The notes below the pieces were generated by a model. The model worked only from the letters and a program-made list of their open reading frames with translations. It did no database searches and had not been told where the DNA came from. The position numbers were made by a program, and so were the translations under genes. Positions 34,845-48,863 of a stretch of 64,000 bases of DNA are shown piece after piece. This DNA is from Sphagnum compactum (Eukaryota; Bryophyta; Sphagnopsida; Sphagnales). Position 1 is the first letter of the stretch. Each line of letters starts with the position of its first letter. The stretch spans positions 21,194,213 through 21,258,212 of the forward strand of contig OZ234493.1 of assembly GCA_965153455.1 (NCBI GenBank), written 5' to 3'.

Positions 34845-35195
34845 GAAATGCACATAAGAATGATAATAATAACACCTAACTACATATGCAACAATAAAAC
34901 TTGGAACCTTACATATGCACACAAGAAGAACAATAATAAAATGCATGCAACAAGAACATCAACCAAACCTAGTTGTAGATGCACAAAAACAAAATTGATT
35001 TCAAATGCACATAAAAACACAAACAAAATTTGATTACAAATGCACACAAGAAGAGTAGAAACCAAACTTGGTTGCAAATGCATGCAAATGGAGTAACAAC
35101 AACACCTAGTTGTAAATGCACACAAGAGGATTGGTAATTAAATTTGATTATAGATGCACACAAGAGGAGTAGGAACACAACTTGGCTGCAAATGA
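34845..35195. repeat. Minisatellite of about 45-bp units, 7 to 8 copies
   Basis: The words AAATGCACACAAGA(A/G)GAGTA, ACCAAACTTGGTTGCA and CACCTAGTTGTA recur every 42 to 48 bp. The units differ by small indels. The ORFs crossing it (both strands) translate the repeat. Confidence 0.85.
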
Positions 35196-38100
35196 ATAAA
35201 AATTAAGAACTTGAAAACAAAATAGCTTGAAAACAAAAGAAAGAAAATTCATTTCAAAACAATGAAACTCAACTTGATGTAATCACGATGCAAAATTTAC
35301 ATTCAAGCAAGCTTGGAACAAACAAAGACCTTTGAGCTTGGAATATGTAAATACCTTCAAACAAAGTGATGAACTTGAAAGTTTTGACAAAAAAAAAAAT
35401 TGAAACATGAACTGAAGACTTTGGAAACCTATAAACATGAAAGCTTGAATAGCCTACAAGTAGAAACCACAAACCATACCAAATTTAACAAATAAAAGGA
35501 ATAAAATAGAAACAATAAAAAAACATAAAATCAAATGAAAAAAAAATAAATTGCATTTTCAAGAAATGAAATCAGAGAAGGTGGAGTTGCACGAAGCAAA
35601 AACATTTTTTCATTTGCAAGAGGAAAAATCATAAAAGGCATAGTTGTAAGAAACAAATGCATATTTGCAAAAAAGGAATTGCAAATAGCAAGCAATAGTG
35701 CAACAAAACTTCAAACAAAATGAAAGTGCAAGAATGGGAGCTTTGATGAAAAATGAAAGTGTGAAAGAGAAGAAGGTTCAATTAGAATGGAAACACAAAA
35801 TAATGTGAGTTTCAATGTTAAATGCAAATAGAAGATAGAGCAAGCTTCAACGCAAAATGAAAATGCAAGAAAGAAGGAGCTTCAAACAAAAAGAAAATGC
35901 AAGAAAGACAATATAAAAGGGAAAAACATGCACAAAGTTTTAGCACAAAGGAATGGAAAAATGAGCACAAAAGGTACTTCCAATCATGATATGTGTGAAT
36001 AATGATTCATCAAAGGTATGTCCTCAATTCCCTACAAACTTAAAATAATTGTTAGGTGTGAATTTGTAATCTTAATGTTAGCTACTTTTTATGTTAGTAG
36101 AAGGGGGACTTTCATTATTTGGGTGTTAAGTACATGTTAAGAGTTCTAACACTAGACTCCTTAACACCATGTGTGTTTATAATATTACGTTGATTCCAAA
36201 AAGAAGATACAAGATTGCTACAAATGAAGGGGTTTATGAAAAACCTCGATTTGACACCTCTTGAAAAATACTTGATGGACAACAATTGAACAAGTTCCAT
36301 CCCACAAATGGGGTGCATTCTTTGATCAATTTTGCACAAATCCAAGCTTTTGGAGTGGGTGAATTTTGAGTTTTTATTGGGGGTTCCTAAAAGAGGTTGG
36401 ACTAGATTTTTGAACACCAAGATATTGTGAACTCCCATGTGCTTTTAATTAGATTTTCATCTAAAATACAAAGGAAAACCCAATTGCATCTATGCATATA
36501 CGTGCAAAGCCTAAAGCTCTTCCACAAGGATCAAGAATGAAATCACAAAATAATTTAATTGCATGTCCAAAAGAAAGGAAATCTCACCAAAACCTAATCC
36601 AAGTTCACAAAAATAAACTCAAGGTACTTAGCCCAATCTATAGTTCTTCAATTCCTTTCCCATAAGGAAAACATCACAAGTGCAAATATGCATATGATAC
36701 CAACAACCCAACTTTTCTCAACAAACACACTTCAATCTCATCATCAAGAAAGGCAACCACCCAAATTTGTAAACAACCAAAAACCCACTACAAAAACATA
36801 GATGAAGATAACATTGCACCAATGTAACAAATTGACCTACTCAAATATATAGAACTTGATAGTGTAGACTTCAAATATAGATGGATTGAACTCGCTACCA
36901 AGAGTGCTATTTGGGGACTAGACTAGGGATAACCCACCCATCTTCAACAATGTCCCACCTCATAACATAATGAATTTTTTTTAAATCACATAAGCAAAAG
37001 AAAGTGTTAGGTCAACAAAATGGTATAGTAGTTGTAAAGGTAGGGTATTTCATGGACTCTAAAGTTACATGAACATATAAGAAAATTAAAACAGTCTATG
37101 TTTAGACCCTTTTGGATTTTCAGCCCCTACACTAAGCCTATCATCCTTGTGATGGGAATGGTCTAACTCAAACTTTCTCCATAATTGTAAATAAAATGTA
37201 AAATTCTTTTGGCATCTTTTCATTCCTTTTCCACTTTCTTTAGCCCTAAAGTGTGTTCTAGGTCCTTTGCACTGAAGCATATACATCACATGTTTTCAAC
37301 ATTTCATGTTTTTTTTTTGGTTTTTAAGCTTTCTATTCTTGCATTTGTCACAATGTTTGTGTGTCCAATGCTGCAAGGGGTTTGCAATGTTTTTTGCTTG
37401 ATTTTGCTCAAATTTTAATCATGATTTTTTGTGATGTGCCTATATCATTCATTGTAACTTGTTTGTGTGCAAATTGTTTTCAAGTGTTTCTCGTGATTTT
37501 TTTGTGTGTCTATCATTTTGTGTTACTTTAAGGTGTATCCAAGGTGTTTGTAACTTGATTTATGCGCATTTTTACTTTGATATTTCTTGTGATTTTTTTG
37601 TGTGCAATTGCATCAATACAAGACTTCTATAATGTGTTTTCTATGGCTTTTTATGTAGGTGATCCTTGTTAAAAAAAAATTGTGAATGTGTTGTTGCAAG
37701 ATTTATGGACTATGATCATATTCTGTCCTATAAGTCCACTTGAAGCTCTAAAGTAACCCAATTGAAGGTATTGATAGTAACTCACATTTTTGGCAATGAA
37801 TAATTACACTGACATATGTGCAAGATGACAAATTTGTAAAATTCAAGCAAATGATGGGCTAATGGCAATGCGGTGATCATAACTTAAACTATATAAAAAG
37901 AAGCTTGGCAATATGTTTTAAAAACACTAGATCTAATTACTCAAGAATCATCATTCATCTACAAATTGCAAGTGTTTTGAATTTTTATTTTTTTTGTCAT
38001 GTAAAATCAAAATATAAAAAATGCAATTTGTAAACAAATATTTGCATTGGGACCTCATTCCCAAAATGACCTTATTTTGTTCCTTACTTTATACTTTTTA

Positions 38101-39454
38101 AAGGTTATTCCTAGGTGAAAAAGGTGGGTCATCTATTGATGATTCCTTTTTTATTTTTGCTAGTTTCATATGTGACATGAATCAACAATGGGGGACACTA
38201 GTTAAACTTTGTGGAAATAAACCTAGTAGAATCCATTACCACTTGATGGAATGAATGTCTCTTGCTTCATTCCTATTTGGAACAACCCCTACTTAAAACA
38301 TTTTAGCTTAGTCTTTTATACAACTTGAAAGATATTTTCGACCATCATGAGTGAAAGTTTAAGGCCAACCATTTGATTACACATTTTTAGTCATAGGGCT
38401 AATTGATTGACTAGTCATTTCAAGTGTTAAAAAACTTAAATTATCAACAAATTTAAAGATACAATGGTGGAGTGTGAAACAAATAGTTCAACAAAAAGGT
38501 CTCAAAAGAAATATTAAATATTAAATGACAACCAAAAAATATCAGTATGGAAAAAGAATACCATGTGATTAAGATAATAAAAAGACATGTGAATAGTAAA
38601 ATTAATGCACTAATCAAATGGTGGATCATAGTGAATTGAATTTGATAGTTTGTTTACATGACTGCATAATAACAAATTGATCTAGATTTGATAAAATAGA
38701 AAGTGAATGTGAAATGGTACCAACACCCCCTCTCATGTACTCAACCTTAAAAAACTAAATATAAAAACAATGGTGATATCAAGGTAAAAGGACTACACTT
38801 GTTCAACAATGTTTAATGAACATTTTTGAGAGTGTCTTTTTGTGGTGAGTCTTCCATCACTTTTTGTGTTTTATGAGAATTCATTCTAGAAAATTTATAA
38901 AATCTCTTTTGATTTTGTTTGCATGTGGTTGATGTAGTGAGAGCATTCTTGCTATGTGTTTGGACATTTTGTGTGTTTATTTGTGGTTTTGTTGAACAAA
39001 TAAATCTTTTTGTAGGAAACATGTTCCTAAAACTTATTTATTGCTCTCAAACTAATTTCAAATTAGAACTTGACTCATCATGCAACGATCATTGTTCCTT
39101 TACCAACTCAAATTCGATAATGCTTGAACATGAACCAAACATCTCTCAAAGTGGCTTTATAAATCACCCATTGACTATTCCCTTTATTCTTTTACATTGT
39201 TGCCACCACTTAAACATTGTAGTTTATATCCTAGACTAAATGATCAAAATTTTCCTTCTTTTTCTTTCCAACTTCAAAACGTGAACAAACCATGGCATTG
39301 AATAATTAATGAGTCTTTAGCATGAACTATACCATTAAAGTTTATGTTTTTAAACACTCGTGGGTACTTGTTGCATGTAAATAGAACATGTAGTTTTTAT
39401 TGTCACAAACAACTAGGTTATCAAATGAGATATATGAACAATATGTTCTTCCTT
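35196..39454. other. Long AT-rich intergenic stretch
   Basis: At 35640-35915 loosely repeated purine-rich words (AATGAAAGTGCAAGAA, GGAGCTTCAAACAAAA) suggest an old tandem array. At 36128-36175 lies the relative of the 12650 hairpin. At 37410-37600 the words CTTGTGATTTTTTTGTGTG recur about 100 bp apart. The 107-residue minus-strand ORF at 36115-36438 shows no known motif. Confidence 0.45.
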
Positions 39455-39915
39455 CTCCAACCTAATTTTCCATTGGAATGGGTGAACAATGATTTTTTTA
39501 TTCTTCATCTCCCTCTCCTTTAAAATGATTGAATAATTTTCCTCCTTCCATCACTTTCTCCCATCATTTGGTGAACATTATTTTTTCTTTTTTTTCCACC
39601 TTCCATTTCCTCTTGAAAGACTAAACATATTTTTTCCCCCCAAAATCCCTCTTTTCTTGAACATGTTGACTTTTTTTTGGTTCCCTACAAGCAACCTCTT
39701 CTATGCAATGGGTGAATTTTTTGTAAAACAAAACAATTCTATAATAGTTGGACTTTTATTTTGTCCCATATAACCACCCTATCATTTAGAATGGATGGAA
39801 CATTTTCTTTCTATTTGTATTCTAGAATGGGTATACTTTCTTTTGTCCCATACAACCACCCTCTTCTTCAGAATGGGTGGACAATTTTTTGAAAAACTTT
39901 TAACACTTGTTCTTG
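39455..39915. repeat. Degenerate tandem array of about 60- to 90-bp units
   Basis: The words GTCCCATA(T/C)AACCACCCT and (A/C)AGAATGG(A/G)TGGA(A/C) recur, with related AATGGGTGAA words further left. Two units (from about 39766 and 39846) are clear and the rest are strongly diverged. Confidence 0.55.
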
Positions 39916-42900
39916 TGGAGTTGATAGACATTTTTTCCCCCTCATTTAATCTTGTCATTAAATATTGATGGGCATACCCCAATAAATTTTTTGATGGTGA
40001 AATTTTCCACCATATCAACCCTTATACATATAAGAGCATATTCTTAAGAAAGAGTTCATTTTTCTAAAACATGTTGCAAAAACAAATCACTAGTTTTAAA
40101 CCTAAGTATTAAGTAGGTTGCCAAAATTTAATAAAGAGCCTAAAAAGGTGGACATTGTCCATTTAATGTTCTAACTCTCTTGAAATGCACCTTATTGATA
40201 TTACAACATAAAATTTGGAAATATAAACTCTGTACCCTAGCATCACATCCCCAAGCCCCACTCTAACAATTTTTACAAAAAGTTAAGGTGGACCAAAAAT
40301 TGGCAAGAAAAAACATCCATTAAAGCTCATGTTTTACAAAAAAATTACACTATGCATCACATTTTTTGGCATGACACATTGCATAGGAATGCCAAAGTTG
40401 CAAATTGAAACAATGAAAAAAGAAAACACACATAATACCATTTGTGGGACAAGGTTTGAAAAAAGTGAATAAGTTCAATGTTCCATATTTATATCTTTTA
40501 AAAACTCAACATTGGACAAAAGATATGGGATAATACATTTTGCTCTTGATAACAACTTGAAATAGTAAAATTAGGCGTTTAGGGGAGAGTGATGAATGCA
40601 TTTTTCTTTTCCTTTTTTCATAAGGGTTATTTCTTGTGTTGAGTAGGGAGGGGAGGAAAAGGTGTAGGCTATTTAAATTACTCTCTTCTCTAAAAGAGTT
40701 ATTTCTTTTGGTGAATAAAATTTTGTTTCGAATGATGGATTTTTTCCCCCCATTTTTCAAAGGGGATATTTTTTTGAAGAGGCATGTAATCACTAAGGGT
40801 GAAAATATGATTGAATGTACAATTTTTAGACATATTTGTAGTACTAAAAAGGAGCTAGTACCAATGTGACTTTACTTTCAAATTGAATGAAATTAAGATG
40901 TTAAAAGTATCTGCTAAGGTTTAACCTTATTTTTAATCATATTGACATGGATTTCCAATGAAATTTGCATTGAAATTTACCTAAATGAATACTCAATTTG
41001 GAGCTTTCGACCAAATTTATTTAGAATTTTTTCAAGTTATTAAATTGTCCATTGTACTTATCCACCTAATTTCAATGAATCCAAAGATATATTTTTAACA
41101 TGATTTCTTAAGATCATGACCTAAGGCATGTCAAATTTGAACTAATTTGGTGTAAGTGTTAAAGTACATGAATTTTTTGAAGAAATTAGCCCTTTACACT
41201 TCTGAATTGAAAATATTCATTTCAAACCCAAACTTTTATGTGTTTGAATACATATGGATGTCTTAGATGGTGGAAAGTTTTCATTTTTTCAAAAAATCAA
41301 AGTTTGGTGGTACTATGTGTTGCATTAAGTTGTTTGTCGAGACATTTGGTGTTATGGCCAAAATACAATCAAAGTAAAATGTGATAATATCCAAATGTAA
41401 AACACTTCTATAATTGAAAGGTTGATTTCATGTAGATTGTGATTTTATCATTCAAATTCCATTAAATTCTTATATCATCTTGGTGTGATGTATTTTGTTA
41501 AAGAAACATGGACAACTATCATTTGGGACAATACTTTGGTGCACTCAATAATAGTTGCACTTAGAACAAGGTTTTAAATATCTTGAAATGGTTTACATAT
41601 AACATTAGAAATTTGGTAATTGGCACTAAAAGATGAAAAGGGAAAAAGAAACAAAGAAATTGTAATTATTTCCAACTTGTATATATATTTTTAAATGAAT
41701 AAATTTTTATTTAATATACCAATTTAATTTATTTTTCTTGAAAATATCCTCAAATGCTTTATTAAATATGGTGGAATTACATTAAAAAATATCAAATTCA
41801 ACCACCTTTAGCATTTTTTTCACTTTTTTATAAAAGAAAAGTTGAAACTTTTTAATAAAAAATAGTTTAAATAGTCAAATTGGCACTAGAAAGACCAAAA
41901 AATTCCCAATGTTTTTGTTGAAAGATGGTGAAATTTCGCCAAGAAAAAAAACATTGCCCCCACCCTTTCAAATAAGTAAACCATTACCACCCCACTAAAA
42001 GAAACACCCCCTTTAAAGACCAACCCCCTCCACCACCACCAACCCCGCACAAGAAACAACTCCTTAGAACCCAAAAACATAAAATGAAAACCCAACCCAA
42101 CCCTCCTTTTTCCCTCTCTTTTAAATTTCCACCTATAACCTTTAAATCCCACCCCACCTACCTTTAAAGAGGACAAAATCTACACCCAAACTTGTAACCT
42201 TATCGATAAAGTCTACTTTTGATTATTTGCCCACTATACGCGCTCAATATGAATTCCCACAATGCTTATGTAGGATAGAGCCAAGAAAGCCAACAAAGTT
42301 CATTCATACCCTACCACCTTAGTATTTATTTTGTCAAATTTCAATTGCACATGTCCATCACATATTCTTGGTGATGCGATTTTGACATTCTAATTTTGTT
42401 TTTGTTTTGGGGTTCCAACTTTTTGATAGCATCTAACCAATTTTTTCTTGTTGGCTTAGTTGATTATACATCCTTCATGAGGAACTTTGTTGAACGTGTC
42501 ATATACATTGAAAGTTATCCATAAAGACAATAAAACCCAAGATTAGAACCTTTGGTTTCACTAAAATTAAAGACCAAAGGAGGAAATCAAACTTCCTCCC
42601 TAACCTAAGATAATTTGAGTTTTTTTTTATCTCTTTTGTTTTGTTATCCACCTAAGGGCCTACATAGGTTATGGGATGGCCAAGGAGGACTTAGGGAATT
42701 ATACAAAGCTACCTAAGGGGTTAGCTAAAGATTTCCTATGTTAAGAGACGCTACTTAAAATTGACTCCTATTACGAAAGGGGGTTACATATTCTTACCTA
42801 GGGGACTATATAGGATAAGGGTTATCAAAAGCCTAAATTGTGTGACATTACTTACAAAATAGTGTGCCATTTTGAAAAATTCAATATACTTGGGATTTAT

Positions 42901-45526
42901 GTTGCTCAACAATATTGGAGTGATAATCAACTTGCATAAGGTCAAAATATTTTTATATTTTCATTTTTTTGAATCCTACAATAGAAAAAATAATTCCATG
43001 ATCGTGTATATGTTTTTCATGAAATCATTTCCACTTCCATTCATTCTAGAACATGAAATCAATCTTTGCCTAGTGAAAACATTTTAAATATGTGTATGAA
43101 TGACACCAAGAAATTCTTGAAACCATATCAATCTAAAAGAAAAGATTAAAAATTTTAACCTTTTATCTAATGTGATGTGACCTTTTTAAATTCAAATATT
43201 GGTGTTGCTTGGGAGCAAAAAAGATTCTATTTCCATATGTGACAATTGAAAGGTGATCATATAAAAAGGAAAATATCAAAAGGTTTTAACATGAAATTGT
43301 TAAGTTTACAGATTGTGCAAAAATCTCTAACTAATATAAACCCCAATATCCCATCACTAAACTTTTGTATATTTACAATCCAAATTCATGTTATATAAGG
43401 CACATGTATTTCATCCAAATATATAAATATATATAGGCCTTTTATATTGGTATTGGTGGAAATGCTCTACATCTAACATGCCCTAGTTATGAATTAAACC
43501 CATTGACTTTGATGTATTAACTTCACTTGCTTAAATATGAAAACCACCGCAACCAAAAAATTGTCAATGTGTACAAAATGTAAAAAACATAAAAAAACAA
43601 GTTTCAATTTAACTACAATCACACACAAAAGATAAAGAAAAGATCATGAAGTATGTAAGAAAATGTTTACATAAAATTTCATGAATCCATATTATAAAAA
43701 GGTTGGAATCACAAAACAAAACAAACAAGATTAAAACATAAGGTCATACTTCAAATTGGTGTTGAACATATTTCAAGTAATGGTATTACTTTTACACATA
43801 TTTGGGGACCTAGCTCAAAGAAGTTTTCATCGAAGGTTTCATATGACTATTTGAAAAAAAAAAAATCAACACTTTGAATACCTATTGTGAATGAAATACA
43901 AATGGAATATTTTATTGTTATAAAATTATTTAATGTTAAGGTAGGTTATAGGATGTCATTATTGACACACATTTTTTTGTGTTATTCAAGAACAAAGGTC
44001 ATTGTGGAGGATTGTAATGCAATGAAGTAAAATTCAACATATTACAAGGGCATATTTTATTATTTTACATATACAAGTTTTTAGTGCCAATGAATTATAG
44101 ATGAATGTTTTTTGGAACATCACAATTGAGTTTTCTCTAGTGTGGGGGTGGGTATTTAATTTGTTATCAAACCCATGTTGGGTATCAACCTATGTATACA
44201 AGTTTATAACTAACGGAGGTTAAATTCTCAACCTAGGTTAACCTACAATAGCCTAGTAATTTTTGAGCTCTTTCATTTGTTTTTCTTGTTGTATTTTAAA
44301 CTTTAATCTCATTATATCTTCTCCATTTTGCATGTACTTTGAAGCAATTGCATTGAGAATCAAATGTCGAGGAAAGTTTGGGAATTGGGTACACTTGTTT
44401 TGTTGCCTTTCATTGGGTGATCAAAAGCTTTCAGCTATGGCTTTTTTTTCACCTTCTTGCATGTATTCCAAGGGGCATGCAAAGTATAGTGCTGGTAGTG
44501 GAAAATTTTGACAATCTACCATAACATGTTTATTATCTATTGCATTTCAATGAGTGTTTGAATTATTGCATTGATTTTCTTTTCATTATATCACCTATGT
44601 TTTGAGGTAATTTCATGATCCCACAATGGTGGGCGAATATCATAAACCCTTGGTTCCAAGCTTTGTCACAACTTGCCAAATGTTTGACAATTTGAAATCA
44701 AGCTTTTGTTTTCAATTTCATGTTCCCTTTCACTAGGGTTTGATGTTTAAGTTTTTAAATTTTAGAATTCAATTGTTTTTAGTCATTTCTAACTTCAAAC
44801 CTTTTAGTTTTTAACCATAGACAAAAATCAATGGGTTCTTTTAATCTCATCATCAATATTCATAATTTCAATCCTAATCAAATAATTGTATAAATTTCTT
44901 ACAAGATTTGGTAATAATGATAATGTGCAACCTTGGCACGAAGGTGGAGAAGTGTATCTTCCGAAGGTAGTTGTTGTTAATGAATCTTACATAACTAAAA
45001 TGTGCATGTAAAATTTACAAAAGTAAGGTGTGGTTTGGAAGTTTCATAACCACAATTCTCCAACATAGGCATTTTAAAAATTAATTAATAAACATTAAAA
45101 GAAAAGTTTCAATTTGCAATTGTAATTTGCAACTAAAAATAAATCACAACCAGCCTATACAACTAAAATTCCATTAGTTGCATAAGTGAAGTCACATGCA
45201 ATATCTAATTGCAAATGATGACTTAACATGATGTCATCACATTCCACATGGATGATGTATACAATCAACATATACACCTTCATCCGTTGACCATTCATAT
45301 AAGGTTTGCAACTATTCCCCATTATTTGCAACTATGTTATAACCTATTACATAATGCCATGTGGCAACATAAGAAATTTCAAAATATGTCTTTAAATTAC
45401 ATATTGGCCGATTTTCATCATCTATTTTGAATGGTATTAGATCATGCCATGTGGGCATAATAAAAAAATTGCCACGTGGCATGTTAATTGAATTTTGGCC
45501 AAAATACATTTAAATTAATGTTTAGG
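39916..45526. other. Long AT-rich intergenic stretch
   Basis: No gene recognised. A C-rich patch at about 41955-42160 gives a low-complexity Gly/Trp/Phe ORF on the minus strand. Near 45436-45483 an inverted pair CATGCCATGTGG and CCACGTGGCATG encloses about 25 bp and could form a hairpin. Confidence 0.45.
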
Positions 45527-46700
45527 TAGGTATGTATGCAGGTACGTAAGTAGGTAGGAAAGAAGGTAGGTAGGACTAGGTAGGTAGGTGGGTAAGTAAA
45601 CTAGGAAGTATATATGTAAATATTCTAATTTTATTTTAGGTTGGACCTTTAGGTTTAAGCCTCTTTCATTGGCTCATCCCAAATTACACATGTCTCTAAT
45701 ATAAAAATGTAAAACAAAACACCTTCATTAGATACTCTTACAAGATGGAAATGGAAGACAAAACATGGGATAAGTTTTTTAGTTGCAACCTAGTTTGCGA
45801 CTAAGTTGAAATTAAGTTGCAATTAAAAAGTTTATCCCATATGTTGTCTTTTTTTTCAAGTTTGTAAACTATATATTTAATAGGTGATTTACTAATTAAC
45901 TAACTAACTAACCAAAACTAATTGATTAACTAAACATTAACTAATTGCTTACCCACTTATCAACCTACCTACTACTTATTACCACCTACTAGTTAGATAG
46001 TAACTAATAGTAACATAAACTATTTAAATTATTACACAAATTACTAAATTATTGACAAATAATAAACTTAATTAATTAATATATTTAATAGATAATCTAA
46101 TTTAAATAAATAATAATTAGTATATTTATTACTCATAATAATAATAATAATATACTATAGTTATTAATAAGTATCAGTAAAAATTTAAAATAATCTAAAA
46201 TTAAAATAAATTAATAACTAGTTCATTTCTATTCATATTAAATTATATTAATTATCTAGCAAACAATTTATTAGTATTATTTAAATAACTAACCAATAAT
46301 AACACAATATATTTAAAATATTGGATAATAATAAATTTCAGTAATTAATAAGTTTAGTAAATTTTTTAATTTAATTATTAATTATTACTTTGAACCAATT
46401 AATTACCTTGTAATTAATAGTAACCAATATTTATATTGAATATAGTAGGTAGTTCTACCTACTTAATTATTTAACTATTTACTTATCAACATGCCTAGCC
46501 TACATAGCCACAATATATGCAAAATGTATATTGAATATGCCCTAAATATAATATTATTGAATTCCTAAATCTATATATATATATCCCTAATATATTCCAA
46601 AACACCTGAAGATATATCAAAGGTATATGTAAATCACATAGAAGTAACCCAATTGCAACTATTCTTGTAACTAATTAAATATAAAGGCCCCTTCTCGGAT
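45527..46700. repeat. Left inverted arm of the 6.9-kb hAT locus
   Basis: Order from outside to inside: GTAGG-type microsatellite (45527-45597), a foldback motif at 45765-45842, TTTGTAAAC..TAT, AACTAACTAACTAACC, a very AT-rich core, then a TCTCGGATGAAAAGCCC block at about 46692. The same order appears on the reverse strand in the arm at 50330-52412. Confidence 0.65.
45765..45842. repeat. Foldback motif, left copy
   Basis: Begins GGGATAAGTTTTTTAGTTGC and ends GCAATTAAAAAGTTTATCCC, an inverted pair that can fold on itself, with AGTTGCAAC/TTTGCGACTAAGTTG inside. The reverse complement of 52088-52172 matches it closely. Confidence 0.8.
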
Positions 46701-47189
46701 GAAAAGCCCAAAAATTAATCATCATAAAAGGATGTAAAACCTAATAGTTGCAAATTAGTTACACCATAGTTGTAAGAAAAATAATAGATTGAAACAAATG
46801 GTGATTAATTGCAAAATGACAAAACATAGTTACAAATAACATTTAGTTGCATAGAATTGCAAATTGAATGGTTGCATAATACAATATTTGTTCTAATTAT
46901 TAACCAACCTATTAACCTTTCCTAGAAACAAATCATGTGTTGTAGAATATGCCATGTATTAAATGTGTTGATCCTAAAATCTTAACCATGTGTATTACAT
47001 GATGGAAAAGTATAATTGTTTACCATAAGTCCAATGGCATAACAACCATGAAAAACATGTTGATGTTGAAAAACTTTAATTAATGCATATATTGTAAAAC
47101 AAATAATGGCCCACTTGATCATGAGTTAATTAATTAAGAAATGGACACATGTAAGCCCAATTGTTATTTTTGGATTTTTCAACTTTATA
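46701..47189. other. Spacer left of hAT copy 2
   Basis: AT-rich, with repeated TTGCAA and AGTTGC words like those in the arms. No gene. Confidence 0.45.
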
Positions 47190-48863
47190 TACAATTAAAA
47201 AAGGACCATGAAACCCAAATTAGTCTTATGGAGGATGTCATGGTATTTGTGATAACCTTAGGGTTTACATATGAAGATAATTGAATCCATTTGGTTCCAA
47301 ATATTGGCATACATTTATGCCCAAGGGTGACTAATGTTCTTGGTTTGGAAAGTTTTGTGGAAGAGGTTTTACCTAGTGGAGAAAACAATGGTTGCATATG
47401 TGCAATCAACACTAGTTTCAAGTTTATCTACCAATTTCACTAATGTTTGTGGATATTGGAATAGGTGCATGATGTGTTCATTGTAGTTGTTAATTTTAGA
47501 ATGGGAGGCCAAACACATCACTATTGGGTTATTTGAAGTAATATTAATGCCAATTACATGACTACGGTTCCTAAGCTACAACAAATTTTTCACATCTTTT
47601 CCCTTATGCACAGATTTTGTAACATGAAAGATGATGGGTTGAACTTGTAAACATGTGCAACCACTTTGAATTGAACTGTTTCATGTAGCCACTTGGTAAT
47701 GCTAGAACATTTGGTGGGTTATTTTTTGGGCATGCACTATCTAAGGTCTACTAACATGTTATTACAAATGAAAAAATAGCTCATGGGTTGCATTATGCAA
47801 ACATAAAGGTAGTTCAAGTTGACATAAGAAAATGTAATACTTGGTCCAAAATTTTTAAAGGGAAGCTAGCATGGGACTAAGCTTGCATATATTATGGATT
47901 GAAGCTTAGACAATTGAACATTCATGTCAAGATTATGTATGTGATTTTTTCTTCAACTTTTTGATCATAACATTTAGATGACCACATGTAATCTATAGGG
48001 TTATCAATGTAATTCTTTGGTGTTGTAAACCTCAAACTGCAAATTTGATTATGTTGTTGATTACATGTGTTTGTAAGTAAGGTAATAATATTCCAAGATG
48101 CTTTGATTTTTTGGAGTGCCATTGCATTGTGTTACATCCAACAATCAACAACAATATGAAGTGACATACTTTTTCCAACCACATGGGCAGTTTGGGAAGT
48201 TGTGAAGGTTCTATCACCAATTGTGAAAGGTTATGTTTTGAACCAAAGATAGGGACATTGGTTTCTTAAGGATGCCTTTTAATTTATCATATTGACATGC
48301 CAAGAAATTTGGGGGAAAAAATATATGTCACAAAGTTCTTAATAGTTTGGTTGAAGAAGAGGCAAACATTTTCTTATCTTGAGTTGGAACAATTCATTGT
48401 TCACATGGACAACAAATATTGGAAGTTCTTCAACCTTTCATTTCTTTTACATGCATTTGATAGGAAAAAAGGCCTAACATGTTGGTGTTGATGGTGGATT
48501 TAAGAACATGTACTTGTCAACAAGTATGTGGGGCACGAAAATGCGATTAGCTTAGATGTTGGATATCATGGGAATTTTATGTTGCCTTTGATGTTGGAGG
48601 CTTATAAGTTGTTGATTGCCAAAAGGGTTGCAAAACTTGAAGAGTTTGGTTCTAGTATGGGCTTTCAAGATTTGTTCCATTTATTTTTGACACGTAAGTC
48701 CATTTACAAAGAGATTGTCTTGAGAGAGCTATATTTATTTTATTGTTATCCTATTGATGCAAAAACTTGCAAATGTGCTTTAACATGGTGGTGCATTAAA
48801 GAACCCGAGTTTCCCATTGTGGCTATACTAATGTACCATAGATTTTTGGCATCATATACTTAG
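47190..48863 (+). pseudogene. Decayed hAT-family transposase, copy 2
   Basis: On the plus strand, hAT blocks lie in order across stops and frameshifts. First is VEEVLP with MVAYVQSTLVSSL (47350-47420), then WEAKHITIGLFEV (about 47503-47545) and HGLHYANIKVVQVDIRKCNT (47780-47840). These are followed by PTTWAVWEVVKVLSPIVKGY then VLNQ (48165-48243) and NLSFLLHAF (48430-48460). The last open segment (48528-48863, 111 residues) has MLEAYKLL, LEEFGSSMG and LTWWCIKEPEFPIVAIL. The last of these is the entry of the C-terminal dimerisation domain. The GSQ..TERVF block preserved in copy 1 is missing here, so the C-terminus is truncated. Catalytic capacity is lost. Confidence 0.87.

Noticed and set aside
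36115-36438. 107-residue minus-strand ORF
   Set aside because: No recognisable motif and AT-rich codon use like the flanks; probably chance or an unrecognised repeat, so not called as a gene.
41886-42176. 96-residue Gly/Trp-rich minus-strand ORF
   Set aside because: Simple composition from a C-rich strand-biased patch; no homology pattern.
46020-46450. Extremely AT-rich stretch as a replication origin or matrix attachment region
   Set aside because: AT content alone does not support either call; it is better explained as part of the inverted arm.
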